DNA of 32,139 bases, from assembly GCA_034112285.1 (NCBI GenBank), contig JAWUVP010000088.1, forward strand, positions 1 through 32,139, given 5' to 3'. This document shows, in pieces, positions 7,731 through 15,206 of this stretch. The notes under the pieces were generated by a model, which was not told the origin of the DNA, did not search any database, and saw only the letters and a program-made list of their open reading frames with translations. Position numbers and translations under genes: made by a program. How positions within the stretch are numbered: position 1 is the stretch's first letter; each line of letters opens with the position of its first letter. This DNA comes from JAWUVP01 sp034112285. GTDB lineage: Bacteria; Pseudomonadota; Gammaproteobacteria; JABDGN01.

Positions 7731-8186
7731 ATGCTGATTGCATCTGAAAATAGAAAACACTGGCTAAATAAAATTTGTTTAATTGTAGGCTGTCTTTTCA
7801 TAGTAGGCCTGGTTTTTAGTGTTTGGACAATATTTGATTTTTATCGTATACCATCAATACAGCCATGGTGTTGGACACAACAAGAGTGGAGTATGTTTGA
7901 GTTCTGGGTGATTCCACCATTACTAGGATGGGGGTGTTCACTGCTATTATCTTACCTTATTATAAGAAAACACTATTTTTTCTTGGTCATTGCTTTTTTA
8001 TGGCAGGTAAGCGAATTGAGGCATTTGTCTCTTACTGATTTATTCAGCCATCAGCAGGGCTTGCATTTTTCCATGAGTACTTTGATACCAAACTATATTT
8101 CTAATGTTTCTGTACTATTAATTTGCGTATTAAGTTTAGTGGGCACTGTTTTATGGGGCGTTGAGCGTTATATAACACAGAATTGA
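7731..8186 (+). CDS. four-helix small membrane protein, array member 8
   Basis: A 151-aa protein, last of the array. The loop after helix 1 reads IPSIQPWCWTQQEWSMFEF, the closest match to the 3163 protein (IPSFKPWRWSSDEWAAFDF), although the two genes lie at opposite ends of the array. Helices are predicted at about 15-36, 62-78, 81-95 and 122-143. I chose ATG 7731 because AAGGA at 7719-7723 precedes it; a longer frame begins inside the previous gene. The array ends here and the next gene is on the other strand. Confidence 0.78.
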   Translation: MLIASENRKHWLNKICLIVGCLFIVGLVFSVWTIFDFYRIPSIQPWCWTQQEWSMFEFWVIPPLLGWGCSLLLSYLIIRKHYFFLVIAFLWQVSELRHLSLTDLFSHQQGLHFSMSTLIPNYISNVSVLLICVLSLVGTVLWGVERYITQN

Positions 8187-8243
8187 GATACATAAAGAAT
8201 GTTTTATGGCAGAAAAATCATCCTGCAACTGTATTATTATGAA

Positions 8244-9455
8244 TTAATAAACAAAACACGGCACAGGCCCGCTTATAAAGCTCTGCTGAATTTCTATAGT
8301 AAGATCATGCTTGGCTAAATTTCGATTGACTAATTCGTTATGTTTGCCCACATCGTTGCCAGCATCCAAGTTGATTAGCTTTAGATCGCCGTCGAAGGCG
8401 TTGGCGCCAAGATGGCCGAAAACATTGTAGAATTTGTTAATATTAGGATGGCTGATTTTTCGTGTCCAAGGGAAATTATATAGTAATGTGTGTGTGTGCG
8501 GCGGTATATTGTACTAGTGCCAATTGACAGCCTCGGCTCTAGCTGCGACTTTATTTCATGGCTAGATAATTCTTTGAAGTTGATTATATCTCTAAATTTT
8601 TGGTTGAAAATGTCAATATTATTATGATAGTCATCATCGTGCCAGAAAGGAGATATTTCAATATCTAATTCCTTGGCGAGTAAGCTCAAGTAGCGTGTGT
8701 TGGTTGGTGCATGGGTAAAAAAGTAATCATTGCCATCAAAACGTTGGTGATGCAGCAAGCATAAGTGTTGAGTATAAATTGAGTGTAATTCTTCTAGTTG
8801 TTTGAGTTTTTCTGATTCACGAGATTCAGGGCTTTTATTGAAATCAATGGCGCCACACAGCATTTTAGTGTTAATCAGATTTTTAACAAGACGATGGCCT
8901 AATATATTTTCATTTGTACCAAATAAAACATAGAGTAACTCCTGCATTGATACATCGCAATAGTTTGCCAACTCAAAATAAAAGTCGGACTGTTTAAAGA
9001 TAAATTGCTCCATCATGCGCAAAAAATTACTGTCATGATTGGAGAATAAAATTTTGTAGTTGATGTCTTCTATGTATAAGTATTGAAGAATGTACAAAAT
9101 ATAAAAATCGCAGTGGCCGCGGTCAGATAGCAAATCGCCGATTAATATAATATTTTTATCGTCTATTTGCTTTTCACTCCACTGGCAAGGTGCCGCGAGT
9201 AAGGTGTCACGGAATTGGCAAATGTTGAGCCACTTATCATAGTAATTATTAAGTTCAATGTGCCGATTGTAAAGCGCGACTAAGCGCATGGCGACCACGT
9301 TTGAGATAACGCCAATACTAACCAGTAATAAAATTAATTTTGATGCACATGCCATGCATGTCACCAAAAGCTATCGTGCTCCAATTGGCGGGGAGTTGTG
9401 TGCTGTCAGCGTGGGCGTAGTCAATGCTGACATTGACGTTGTAGATGTTTTTCAT
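8244..9455 (-). pseudogene. PPP-family Ser/Thr phosphatase gene broken by two frameshifts
   Basis: Three reading frames together give one PPP-type metallophosphatase. The first frame starts at ATG 9453-9455 and carries FGDMHG, the GDxHG metal-binding motif, before stopping. The central frame (to 8381) carries GDLLSDRG (GDxxDRG), FSNHDSNF (in place of GNHE) and FFTHAP, a candidate metal-binding His. After a second shift the frame reads VFGHLGANAFDGDLKLINLDAG and ends at TAA 8244. The first break lies near 9350-9358, just after GDMHG. The second coincides with a (TG)6 tract at 8487-8498, and loss of one TG would restore the frame. Related phosphatases act as secreted effectors in Legionella (WipA/WipB type). 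That comparison is from memory and the role is inferred. Confidence 0.75.
8487..8498. repeat. (TG)6 dinucleotide tract inside the phosphatase gene
   Basis: Six TG units lie exactly where the central phosphatase frame loses register with the C-terminal frame. Removing one 2-bp unit joins the two frames without a stop. This makes the tract a candidate slippage or phase-variation site. Confidence 0.7.
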
Positions 9456-9654
9456 TTTTATTTTTGCAACCTATTTTTTTATCGTCATCTCGCTTAGATT
9501 TGACCTTTTTTATATGGGAGGCTATAGAGTATTTGCTTGATAAAAACAATGTTGGTGAAAAGGGGAGGGGAAAAACTTATGCTGGTTAATTTTTCATTAA
9601 GCTTTGTTCTGTAGTATTCAGGTTGAATATAAAAACAATAAGAGTATCGCTATC

Positions 9655-10545
9655 ATGCCTGTCTCCACGCGTGTGCATTCGCGACTTTCAGGCTTGCCAC
9701 TAGGTGCCTATAAAATAGAAATTGTTAACCCCGACGATATTAATAAATACCACAAGATCACCGTTGCTGGAAAATTTTTAGGTGTTTTTGGTTCTAGCCC
9801 AGATAAATCCGATGGCTGGTATTCTCCTGGTGAGCTTTCTGCCGTCCATAAAAAAATGCATATAACGGACATCGTTTTATTAGACTCGAAGCGTTTAAGA
9901 GCTTATGAGGGATTAAGAATTATTCTGATCAAAGATTCCATGTTTAGACATGACCTGACTGATGAAAATATTGTTGCATATTATCATTCGAAACATCTTA
10001 ATGTGGTGAGTCGTTATCAGGGTGTTGACTTAGATTTGGATGATGGCTTTGAAATGAATCAACGCCTTGCTTTTGGCTCGCTTTCTACGCTATCGAATTC
10101 GCCAGAATTTGTTGTGTTTAACCAGAGCTTAGAGCAAGGGATGTCAGTGGGTGATGTAATGAAGACGTTAACTCCCGCTCTTCAGCATGCTGCTCGGCCT
10201 CAGCTGTATGAAGCTTTTTGTCGTGCTTATGACCTATCTGATTACCTTGAAGTGTTGCAACAAAACATCATTAGTAAGCTTTGTTTCTATCCCAGTAAAA
10301 ACCAGCTGTTAGCTTTCATAGATTGCTTGACAGCATATTATAATAGCTCCTCAAAAAATCCTTTCATTCATTGCGCTGGGGGAGATGGGCGAACCAGCCT
10401 GTATTTATGTGCTTTTCTGATGTTTCAGACCAAAAATAATGCCGCAATAGTGATAGATTATTTAGATAAACATCACTACCCGGTGCGCGAGCTCAAACTG
10501 CATGAAAAACATTTAAATAATCTGGTTGATTCACTGAGAGGCTAA
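9655..10545 (+). CDS. protein-tyrosine/dual-specificity phosphatase-like protein
   Basis: A 296-aa protein from ATG 9655; an upstream TTG at 9604 is possible. The catalytic loop HCAGGDGRTS (residues 239-248) is the H-C-x5-R-[ST] signature of cysteine-based phosphatases. Cys240 is the expected nucleophile and Arg246 binds phosphate. The loop sits near the C-terminus, as in compact PTP/DSP folds, with about 50 residues after it. No signal peptide is visible. I cannot place the general-acid Asp with confidence. The N-terminal ~180 residues match nothing I know. Divergent from the broken PPP phosphatase, it forms a two-phosphatase locus of the kind used against host signalling. Host targeting is inference; phosphoinositide substrates are an alternative. 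Confidence 0.75.
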   Translation: MPVSTRVHSRLSGLPLGAYKIEIVNPDDINKYHKITVAGKFLGVFGSSPDKSDGWYSPGELSAVHKKMHITDIVLLDSKRLRAYEGLRIILIKDSMFRHDLTDENIVAYYHSKHLNVVSRYQGVDLDLDDGFEMNQRLAFGSLSTLSNSPEFVVFNQSLEQGMSVGDVMKTLTPALQHAARPQLYEAFCRAYDLSDYLEVLQQNIISKLCFYPSKNQLLAFIDCLTAYYNSSSKNPFIHCAGGDGRTSLYLCAFLMFQTKNNAAIVIDYLDKHHYPVRELKLHEKHLNNLVDSLRG

Positions 10546-10724
10546 TGAATCATTTTTATTGTCGCTCAGTACGCAGAGTGGATGTTCATGCTCTATTGAC
10601 AGATAAGACATCGTTTGGTGATAAGTGTTGCCCAGTGGGCAGGGAGGCTGAGTTTCAAAAAAGTGGTAGTGATTACGGAGTGATTTATTTTCTTAATGCC
10701 ATTAATATCCCGGGTATAAAATAA
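10545..10724 (+). CDS. possible 59-aa protein coupled to the phosphatase gene
   Basis: The start codon overlaps the phosphatase stop in a TAATG arrangement, and AGAGG lies just upstream, so re-initiation is feasible. The product (MNHFYCRSVRRVDVH... to ...NIPGIK) has no transmembrane segment or recognised motif. Base composition resembles the preceding gene. It may be a genuine small gene, the tail of a frameshifted extension, or a chance frame. The bases from 10725 to 10796 hold nothing notable. Confidence 0.35.
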   Translation: MNHFYCRSVRRVDVHALLTDKTSFGDKCCPVGREAEFQKSGSDYGVIYFLNAINIPGIK

Positions 10725-10796
10725 ACCTAAAGCAAGCCCCTGAAGGTTCTGCGTTCGTTATAAAGTGTAATAAGAGTTAGGCTTAGAGTTTTACAA

Positions 10797-11231
10797 CTAA
10801 AAATGACTATAATGACTTTCAATTAGGCAATCTTTTTTTGGCCCCTTGATATCCCATAGTAAAACTATTTTTTGAGCATCAACACTCAATTGCGCTTGAT
10901 AACAATCTTGCCCGCAGTGAAAGGGGGGCGTGCTAAACGTTGTGGCGTCACATGCCAAGTCAAAGCTGGCAAGCAAAACCCCCTCTCGTTGTTGGCGAAA
11001 ATGGCGCAAGGTTAATTGTTGTTGTAAGGTTAGCTGCCATTGATAATAATTGAGGGTTTTATTTTGATAGCGCGAATGTTTTAATTTACCTCGCTCTTCA
11101 ATAAAAAGTGCGTCTGCTTTTTGTTCTTTATAATGCACTCCGCCGTGTTCCACGCTTTGTTCATTATTGAGGTTATCAATAAGGGTGCGGCGATAGCTTT
11201 TTAATTGTGCCAGTCGTTGAAAAATGTCCAT
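10797..11231 (-). CDS. DUF6314-like protein
   Basis: A 144-aa soluble protein. Conserved-looking blocks are HYKEQGK-type strands (HYKEQKADALFIEERGKL), YYQWQLTL, FHCGQDCYQAQL and WDIKGPKKDCLIESHY. The HxCxxDxY and W-x-I-x-GPxKD patterns match my recollection of the DUF6314 family, a lipocalin-like beta-barrel of unknown function. ATG 11231 is preferred over TTG 11249, though neither has a clear Shine-Dalgarno site. It lies 36 bp downstream of gloA on the same strand, so it is probably the last gene of that operon. Confidence 0.65.
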   Translation of the reverse strand: MDIFQRLAQLKSYRRTLIDNLNNEQSVEHGGVHYKEQKADALFIEERGKLKHSRYQNKTLNYYQWQLTLQQQLTLRHFRQQREGVLLASFDLACDATTFSTPPFHCGQDCYQAQLSVDAQKIVLLWDIKGPKKDCLIESHYSHF

Positions 11232-11267
11232 GATTAATTTTTGGCGCAACGGCTATAGCGAGTTGTT

Positions 11268-11651
11268 TTATTTCGCACCCAACAACTCTATAGAATATCC
11301 ATCAGGATCTTTAACAAACGCCAGCACGGTCGTGCCATGTTTCATTGGCCCGGCTGGGCGGGTAATGGTGCCGCCGGCAGCAGTGATTTTTTCGCAAGCT
11401 TCATAAACATTGTCCACTTCAATGGCAATGTGGCCAAAGGCGTTGCCGTGCTCGTAGCTGTCGGTGTCCCAGTTGTAGGTTAATTCAATGGCGGCGGCTT
11501 CGTTTTCAGGGGCGTAGCCCACGAAGGCGAGGGTGAATTTGCCTTTGGGGTAGTCTTTTTTGCGTAGTAGTTGCATGCCGAGTATATCGGTGTAAAACCG
11601 CAGTGAATGTTCTAAATTGCTAACGCGCAGCATGGTGTGTAAAAGGCGCAT
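11268..11651 (-). CDS. gloA: lactoylglutathione lyase (glyoxalase I)
   Basis: Isomerises the methylglyoxal-glutathione hemithioacetal to S-lactoylglutathione in the cytoplasm, the first step of the glyoxalase detoxification pathway. The 127-aa product has two beta-alpha-beta-beta-beta modules. The metal ligands His5, Glu56, His74 and Glu122 are all present, at the same numbering as the E. coli enzyme. This points to the short Ni/Co-type bacterial class. AAGGA precedes the ATG with a 6-nt spacer. It follows the DUF2007 gene by 9 bp and precedes the DUF6314-like gene. Confidence 0.96.
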   Translation of the reverse strand: MRLLHTMLRVSNLEHSLRFYTDILGMQLLRKKDYPKGKFTLAFVGYAPENEAAAIELTYNWDTDSYEHGNAFGHIAIEVDNVYEACEKITAAGGTITRPAGPMKHGTTVLAFVKDPDGYSIELLGAK

Positions 11652-11660
11652 GGGGTATCC

Positions 11661-11876
11661 TTAAATTAAATCGTGTTCTTGTAAAATCTTGAAAGCTTCT
11701 TCGGCATCTTTTTGCCCAACAATCAGCCTATAGCCGGCACCACCAGGGCTGCCGGGATATAAGCTATCGTATGAGTCGCCCTGAGTCATGCATTCAATCT
11801 TGGCACTGGTGAGTAAATCCTTGGCAATATCGACATTAATGGGGTTGTCAAAAATAGCGACGGTCACATTGCTCAT
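11661..11876 (-). CDS. DUF2007 small protein (putative signal-transducing)
   Basis: A 71-aa protein with the ferredoxin-like layout of DUF2007: a strand (VTVAIFDNP), a helix (NVDIAKDLLTSA), a strand (IECMTQG), then GYRLIVGQKDAEEAFKIL. Family members bind small ligands or act in signalling, but no defined reaction is known. ATG 11876 has GGAG with a 6-nt spacer, so I prefer it to the upstream ATG at 11888. It leads the gloA operon and is divergent from acnA. Confidence 0.8.
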   Translation of the reverse strand: MSNVTVAIFDNPINVDIAKDLLTSAKIECMTQGDSYDSLYPGSPGGAGYRLIVGQKDAEEAFKILQEHDLI

Positions 11877-11906
11877 GTTGTGCTCCAACTGCTTGAAATT
11901 GCGTCT

Positions 11907-11935
11907 ATTCTATGGGAAATGTCGCATGACCACAA
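11907..11935 (-). promoter_or_regulatory. candidate promoter of the DUF2007-gloA operon
   Basis: On the minus strand TTGTGG (11930-11935) is 17 bp from TAGAAT (11907-11912). Transcription would start near 11900 and leave a leader of about 25 nt with the GGAG site. It overlaps the acnA promoter region, so the two may compete. Confidence 0.35.
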
Positions 11936-11945
11936 GTCGCGCTTA

Positions 11946-11954
11946 TGCTATAAT
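11946..11954 (+). promoter_or_regulatory. extended -10 promoter of acnA
   Basis: TGCTATAAT combines the TGn extension with a perfect TATAAT at 11949-11954. The -35 region is poor, as is common for extended -10 promoters. The start near 11961 gives a leader of about 37 nt that includes AAGGAG at 11986-11991. Confidence 0.55.
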
Positions 11955-11997
11955 TTTTCTTTATTTTAAGCACTGCAAGTCTATCAAGGAGCCCTTT

Positions 11998-14661
11998 ATG
12001 AGCAGCAATAGTTATAACGCAAAACAAACCCTCGACGTACAAGGAAAAGAGTACGATTATTTCAGCATTCCGGAAGCAGAAAAACAATTGGGTGATTTAT
12101 CTAAACTACCGTTTTCATTAAAAGTTTTAGTCGAAAATTTATTGCGTTTTGAAGATGGTGACACGGTTACTCCTGAGCACTTGCAAGCTTTTTCAGCTTG
12201 GTTGAAAGACAAAAAATCTAACGTCGAAATTGCTTACCGCCCTGCGCGTGTTTTAATGCAAGATTTCACCGGCGTGCCAGCGGTGGTTGATTTGGCGGCC
12301 ATGCGTGACGCGATGAAAGCGGCGGGTGGTAACCCAGAGCGTATTAACCCTTTAAATCCTGTTGATTTGGTGATTGACCATTCTATTCAAGTGGATGAGT
12401 TTGGCACACAAGCTGCCTTAAAAAATAATACCAAAATTGAAATGCGTCGCAACCAAGAGCGTTACGAATTTTTACGCTGGGGGCAAGATGCCTTAAACAA
12501 CTTTGGCGTGGTGCCTCCTGGTACCGGCATTTGTCACCAAGTGAATTTAGAGTATTTATCTAAAGCTATTTGGAGCAGCGAAATTGATGGCCGCATGGTC
12601 GCTTACCCCGACACGCAAGTGGGCACTGATTCGCACACCACCATGATTAATGGCCTTGGCGTGTTAGCTTGGGGTGTGGGCGGCATTGAAGCGGAAGCGG
12701 CTATGCTGGGTCAGCCGGTGTCTATGTTAATTCCTGAAGTGGTCGGTTTCAAATTAACCGGTGTATTGCCTGAAGGCACAACCGCTACCGATTTGGTTTT
12801 ACGCGTCGTGCAAATGTTACGTGCACACGGTGTGGTGGGTAAATTTGTTGAGTTTTTTGGCCCAGGTCTGCAAAACTTGCCGTTGCCAGATAGAGCAACC
12901 ATTGCCAACATGGCGCCAGAGTATGGCGCAACATGCGGTATTTTCCCGCTTGATAAAATTGCGGTAGATTATTTACACTTGTCTGGCCGTAGCCAAGAGA
13001 CGATTGATTTAGTAGAGGCTTATGCTAAAGCACAAGGCATGTGGCATGACGCCAACACGCCTGAAGCGGTGTTTAGTTCAACCTTATCTTTAGATATGGG
13101 CACTATTGAGCCTAGTTTGGCAGGGCCTAAGCGTCCGCAAGATAGGGTGGCTTTATCTGACATGTCAGCTGCTTTTCGCGTAGCTGCCGAAGAATTTATC
13201 AACATGGACGACTACGACCAAGCTTATCCAACCGGTGAAGGCTATGACATGTATCATGGTAACGTTGTGATTGCGGCTATTACCAGCTGTACTAACACAT
13301 CTAACCCGAGTGTGATGCTGGCCGCAGGTTTGGTGGCTAAAAAAGCTGCTGAAAAAGGCATGACGGTCAAGCCTTGGGTGAAAACGTCATTGGCCCCTGG
13401 CTCAAAAGTGGTCACCGAATATTTAGAGAAAACCGGCTTGCTGTCTTATTTAAATGATTTAGGTTTCAACATTGTGGGTTATGGTTGCACCACTTGCATT
13501 GGTAACTCGGGCCCTTTACCTGAAGCGGTAAGCAAAGTTGTGAGCGATAACGACTTGGCAGTTTGCTCTGTCTTATCAGGCAACCGTAACTTTGAAGGTC
13601 GTGTGAATCCGCTGGTTAAAGCCAACTGGTTAGCATCGCCCCCATTAGTGGTGGCTTACGCTCTTTCGGGTTCTGTTAAAACTGATATGGTAAGCAGCCC
13701 GCTTGGGCAAGACCAAGACGGCGCGCCAGTGTACTTAAAAGATATTTGGCCTAGTAATGCCGAAATTGCAGCCGAAGTGGCCAAAATTTCTAGTGAAATG
13801 TTTACTTCGCAATATGACAACGTGTTTACCGGCAATTCAGATTGGAACAGCATTGATGTGGCCAAAGGTGAAACCTATGCTTGGAATCCTGATTCCACGT
13901 ATGTGCGCCTACCGCCATTTTTTGAAGGCTTAACCAAAGAAGTACCAGATGCCAAGCCTATTTCGGGCGCACGCATGTTAGCGCTGTTAGGCGATAACGT
14001 CACCACCGATCATATCTCACCTGCCGGCGCCATCAAAGCCGATAGCCCTGCTGGTAAATATTTGCAAGAGCATGATGTGGCACAAAAAGACTTCAACTCT
14101 TACGGCTCACGCCGCGGAAACCATGAAGTGATGATGCGTGGTACGTTTGGTAACATTCGTATTCGCAACGAAATGGTGCCGGGCACCGAAGGCGGCTTAA
14201 CGAAGCATTACAGTAACGATGCCATCAAGCCAATTTACGATGTGGCCATGCAATATCAAGCAGAAGGCACGCCATTAGTTGTGGTGGGCGGCAAAGAATA
14301 CGGCATGGGATCATCGCGCGACTGGGCCGCCAAAGGCACCATGTTGCTAGGTGTGCAGGCAGTAATTGTGGAAAGCTTTGAGCGCATTCATCGTTCTAAT
14401 TTAATTGGTATGGGTGTTATTCCTTTAGAGTTTAAAGATGGCATGACACGCAACTCGTTAAACTTGACCGGTGCCGAAACATTCGACGTTTTAGGTATCG
14501 ATAATAACCTTAAGCCACGGTGTGATATTCAAGCGGTAGTACATTACCCTAATGGCGACAGTAAAGAAATCACGTTGCTATGTCGTATTGATACCGGTAA
14601 TGAAATGGAATATTATTTGAACCAAGGTATCTTGCAATACGTTTTACGTAAAATGTTGTAA
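11998..14661 (+). CDS. acnA: aconitate hydratase A
   Basis: Catalyses citrate to isocitrate via cis-aconitate in the TCA cycle, using a [4Fe-4S] cluster. The 887-aa length and motifs fit the AcnA/IRP class. Cluster cysteines are Cys431 (SCTNTSNPS), Cys497 and Cys500 (GCTTCIGNSG). Active-site segments GTDSHTTMINGLGV, GDNVTTDHISPAG, YGSRRGNHEVMMRG and GSSRDWAAKG are all intact. Swivelling domain 4 is at the C-terminus. ATG 11998 has AAGGAG with a 6-nt spacer; the open frame extends upstream to 11788, but that part overlaps the divergent gene and lacks family similarity. It is monocistronic and divergent from the DUF2007-gloA operon. Confidence 0.98.
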   Translation: MSSNSYNAKQTLDVQGKEYDYFSIPEAEKQLGDLSKLPFSLKVLVENLLRFEDGDTVTPEHLQAFSAWLKDKKSNVEIAYRPARVLMQDFTGVPAVVDLAAMRDAMKAAGGNPERINPLNPVDLVIDHSIQVDEFGTQAALKNNTKIEMRRNQERYEFLRWGQDALNNFGVVPPGTGICHQVNLEYLSKAIWSSEIDGRMVAYPDTQVGTDSHTTMINGLGVLAWGVGGIEAEAAMLGQPVSMLIPEVVGFKLTGVLPEGTTATDLVLRVVQMLRAHGVVGKFVEFFGPGLQNLPLPDRATIANMAPEYGATCGIFPLDKIAVDYLHLSGRSQETIDLVEAYAKAQGMWHDANTPEAVFSSTLSLDMGTIEPSLAGPKRPQDRVALSDMSAAFRVAAEEFINMDDYDQAYPTGEGYDMYHGNVVIAAITSCTNTSNPSVMLAAGLVAKKAAEKGMTVKPWVKTSLAPGSKVVTEYLEKTGLLSYLNDLGFNIVGYGCTTCIGNSGPLPEAVSKVVSDNDLAVCSVLSGNRNFEGRVNPLVKANWLASPPLVVAYALSGSVKTDMVSSPLGQDQDGAPVYLKDIWPSNAEIAAEVAKISSEMFTSQYDNVFTGNSDWNSIDVAKGETYAWNPDSTYVRLPPFFEGLTKEVPDAKPISGARMLALLGDNVTTDHISPAGAIKADSPAGKYLQEHDVAQKDFNSYGSRRGNHEVMMRGTFGNIRIRNEMVPGTEGGLTKHYSNDAIKPIYDVAMQYQAEGTPLVVVGGKEYGMGSSRDWAAKGTMLLGVQAVIVESFERIHRSNLIGMGVIPLEFKDGMTRNSLNLTGAETFDVLGIDNNLKPRCDIQAVVHYPNGDSKEITLLCRIDTGNEMEYYLNQGILQYVLRKML

Positions 14662-14674
14662 GTAAATAGCTGTT

Positions 14675-14767
14675 ATTGCGAGGCCTTCGGCCTCGCAATC
14701 TCATGCTTTCAGTAAGAGCACAAAATCAACTTACAATTGCCACGTCGCTGCGCTCCTCGCAACGATG
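14675..14767. repeat. GC-rich palindromic intergenic repeat (REP-like)
   Basis: An 11-bp stem with a 3-base loop (ATTGCGAGGCC-TTC-GGCCTCGCAAT, 14675-14699) follows acnA by 13 bp. At 14736-14767 the minus strand reads CATCGTTGCGAGG and then AGCGCAGCGACGTGGCAAT. This is the well-known dispersed 'TTGCGAGGAGC...GCGACGTGGCAAT' motif of several proteobacteria. No T-run follows the hairpin, so it is not a typical intrinsic terminator, though it may still end acnA transcription. Confidence 0.6.
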
Positions 14768-15084
14768 TAGCCTGTCTGAACTCGAGCTAACCTTCTTCCG
14801 GTCGCTTTATTCCTCGGAGTAGCGTGACAGTAAAAAATTGTCTGTCGCGATGTTTATAGAGGGATTTTGAGACATAGGCTGCGCAATGAAAATTGTAGAA
14901 TTCTCCGCATCTACTTCTGCTTGTACTGTATTATCGCCTGCAAAGAGAGAGGTTTTACTTTATAGCACGATACAAATCTTAAAAAGCTCAAAATTTTCTG
15001 CAAACTGCAAACTGCAAGAAGCGGAGTAATGTCCGTTTTGGTGAGTCTTAAGTTTATATTTACCGGTTGAAACCTGAGATAAAT

Positions 15085-15131
15085 ATATAAAATATGATAT
15101 AAGCAGGGGCGGGTTATATCATATTTTATAT
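15085..15131. repeat. 18-bp perfect AT-rich inverted repeat
   Basis: ATATAAAATATGATATAA (15085-15102) and its exact complement (15114-15131) flank an 11-bp GC-rich loop, GCAGGGGCGGG. It lies in the 545-bp gap between convergent acnA and ychF. No gene is visible anywhere in that gap. It could be a transcript-end structure, a protein-binding site or an element remnant. Confidence 0.75.
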
Positions 15132-15137
15132 CAATAG

Positions 15138-15169
15138 CTTGCGCAATTTAACAGGTTAAACTGCGCAAG
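15138..15169 (-). terminator. hairpin downstream of ychF
   Basis: CTTGCGCAATTTAAC and GTTAAACTGCGCAAG form a 15-bp stem with one mismatch and a 2-base loop. It lies 38 bp past the ychF stop, on the side where the ychF transcript must end. Smaller AGCCCT/AGGGCT and GGGCTA/TAGCCC hairpins lie between it and ychF. A clean U-tract is missing, so termination is plausible rather than shown. Confidence 0.4.
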
Positions 15170-15206
15170 GGTTAGAGCCCTGAAGATAAAGGGCTAGGTA
15201 GCCCGT

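Noticed and set aside
3163..8186. The small membrane proteins as a transporter or toxin-antitoxin cluster
   Set aside because: There is no ATPase, no substrate-binding partner and no paired cytoplasmic antitoxin genes. A single repeated four-helix plan fits paralogue expansion better.
9288..9497. 69-codon plus-strand frame near the PPP phosphatase start
   Set aside because: The opposite strand carries the GDxHG motif here, so this is a shadow frame.
11788..11997. N-terminal extension of the acnA frame
   Set aside because: It overlaps the divergent DUF2007 gene and the acnA promoter. The family N-terminus and AAGGAG site place the start at 11998.
14675..14699. Strong intrinsic terminator for acnA
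   Set aside because: The stem is excellent, but CTCATGC follows rather than a T-run, and it matches a repeat-type palindrome. Kept as a repeat with possible termination.
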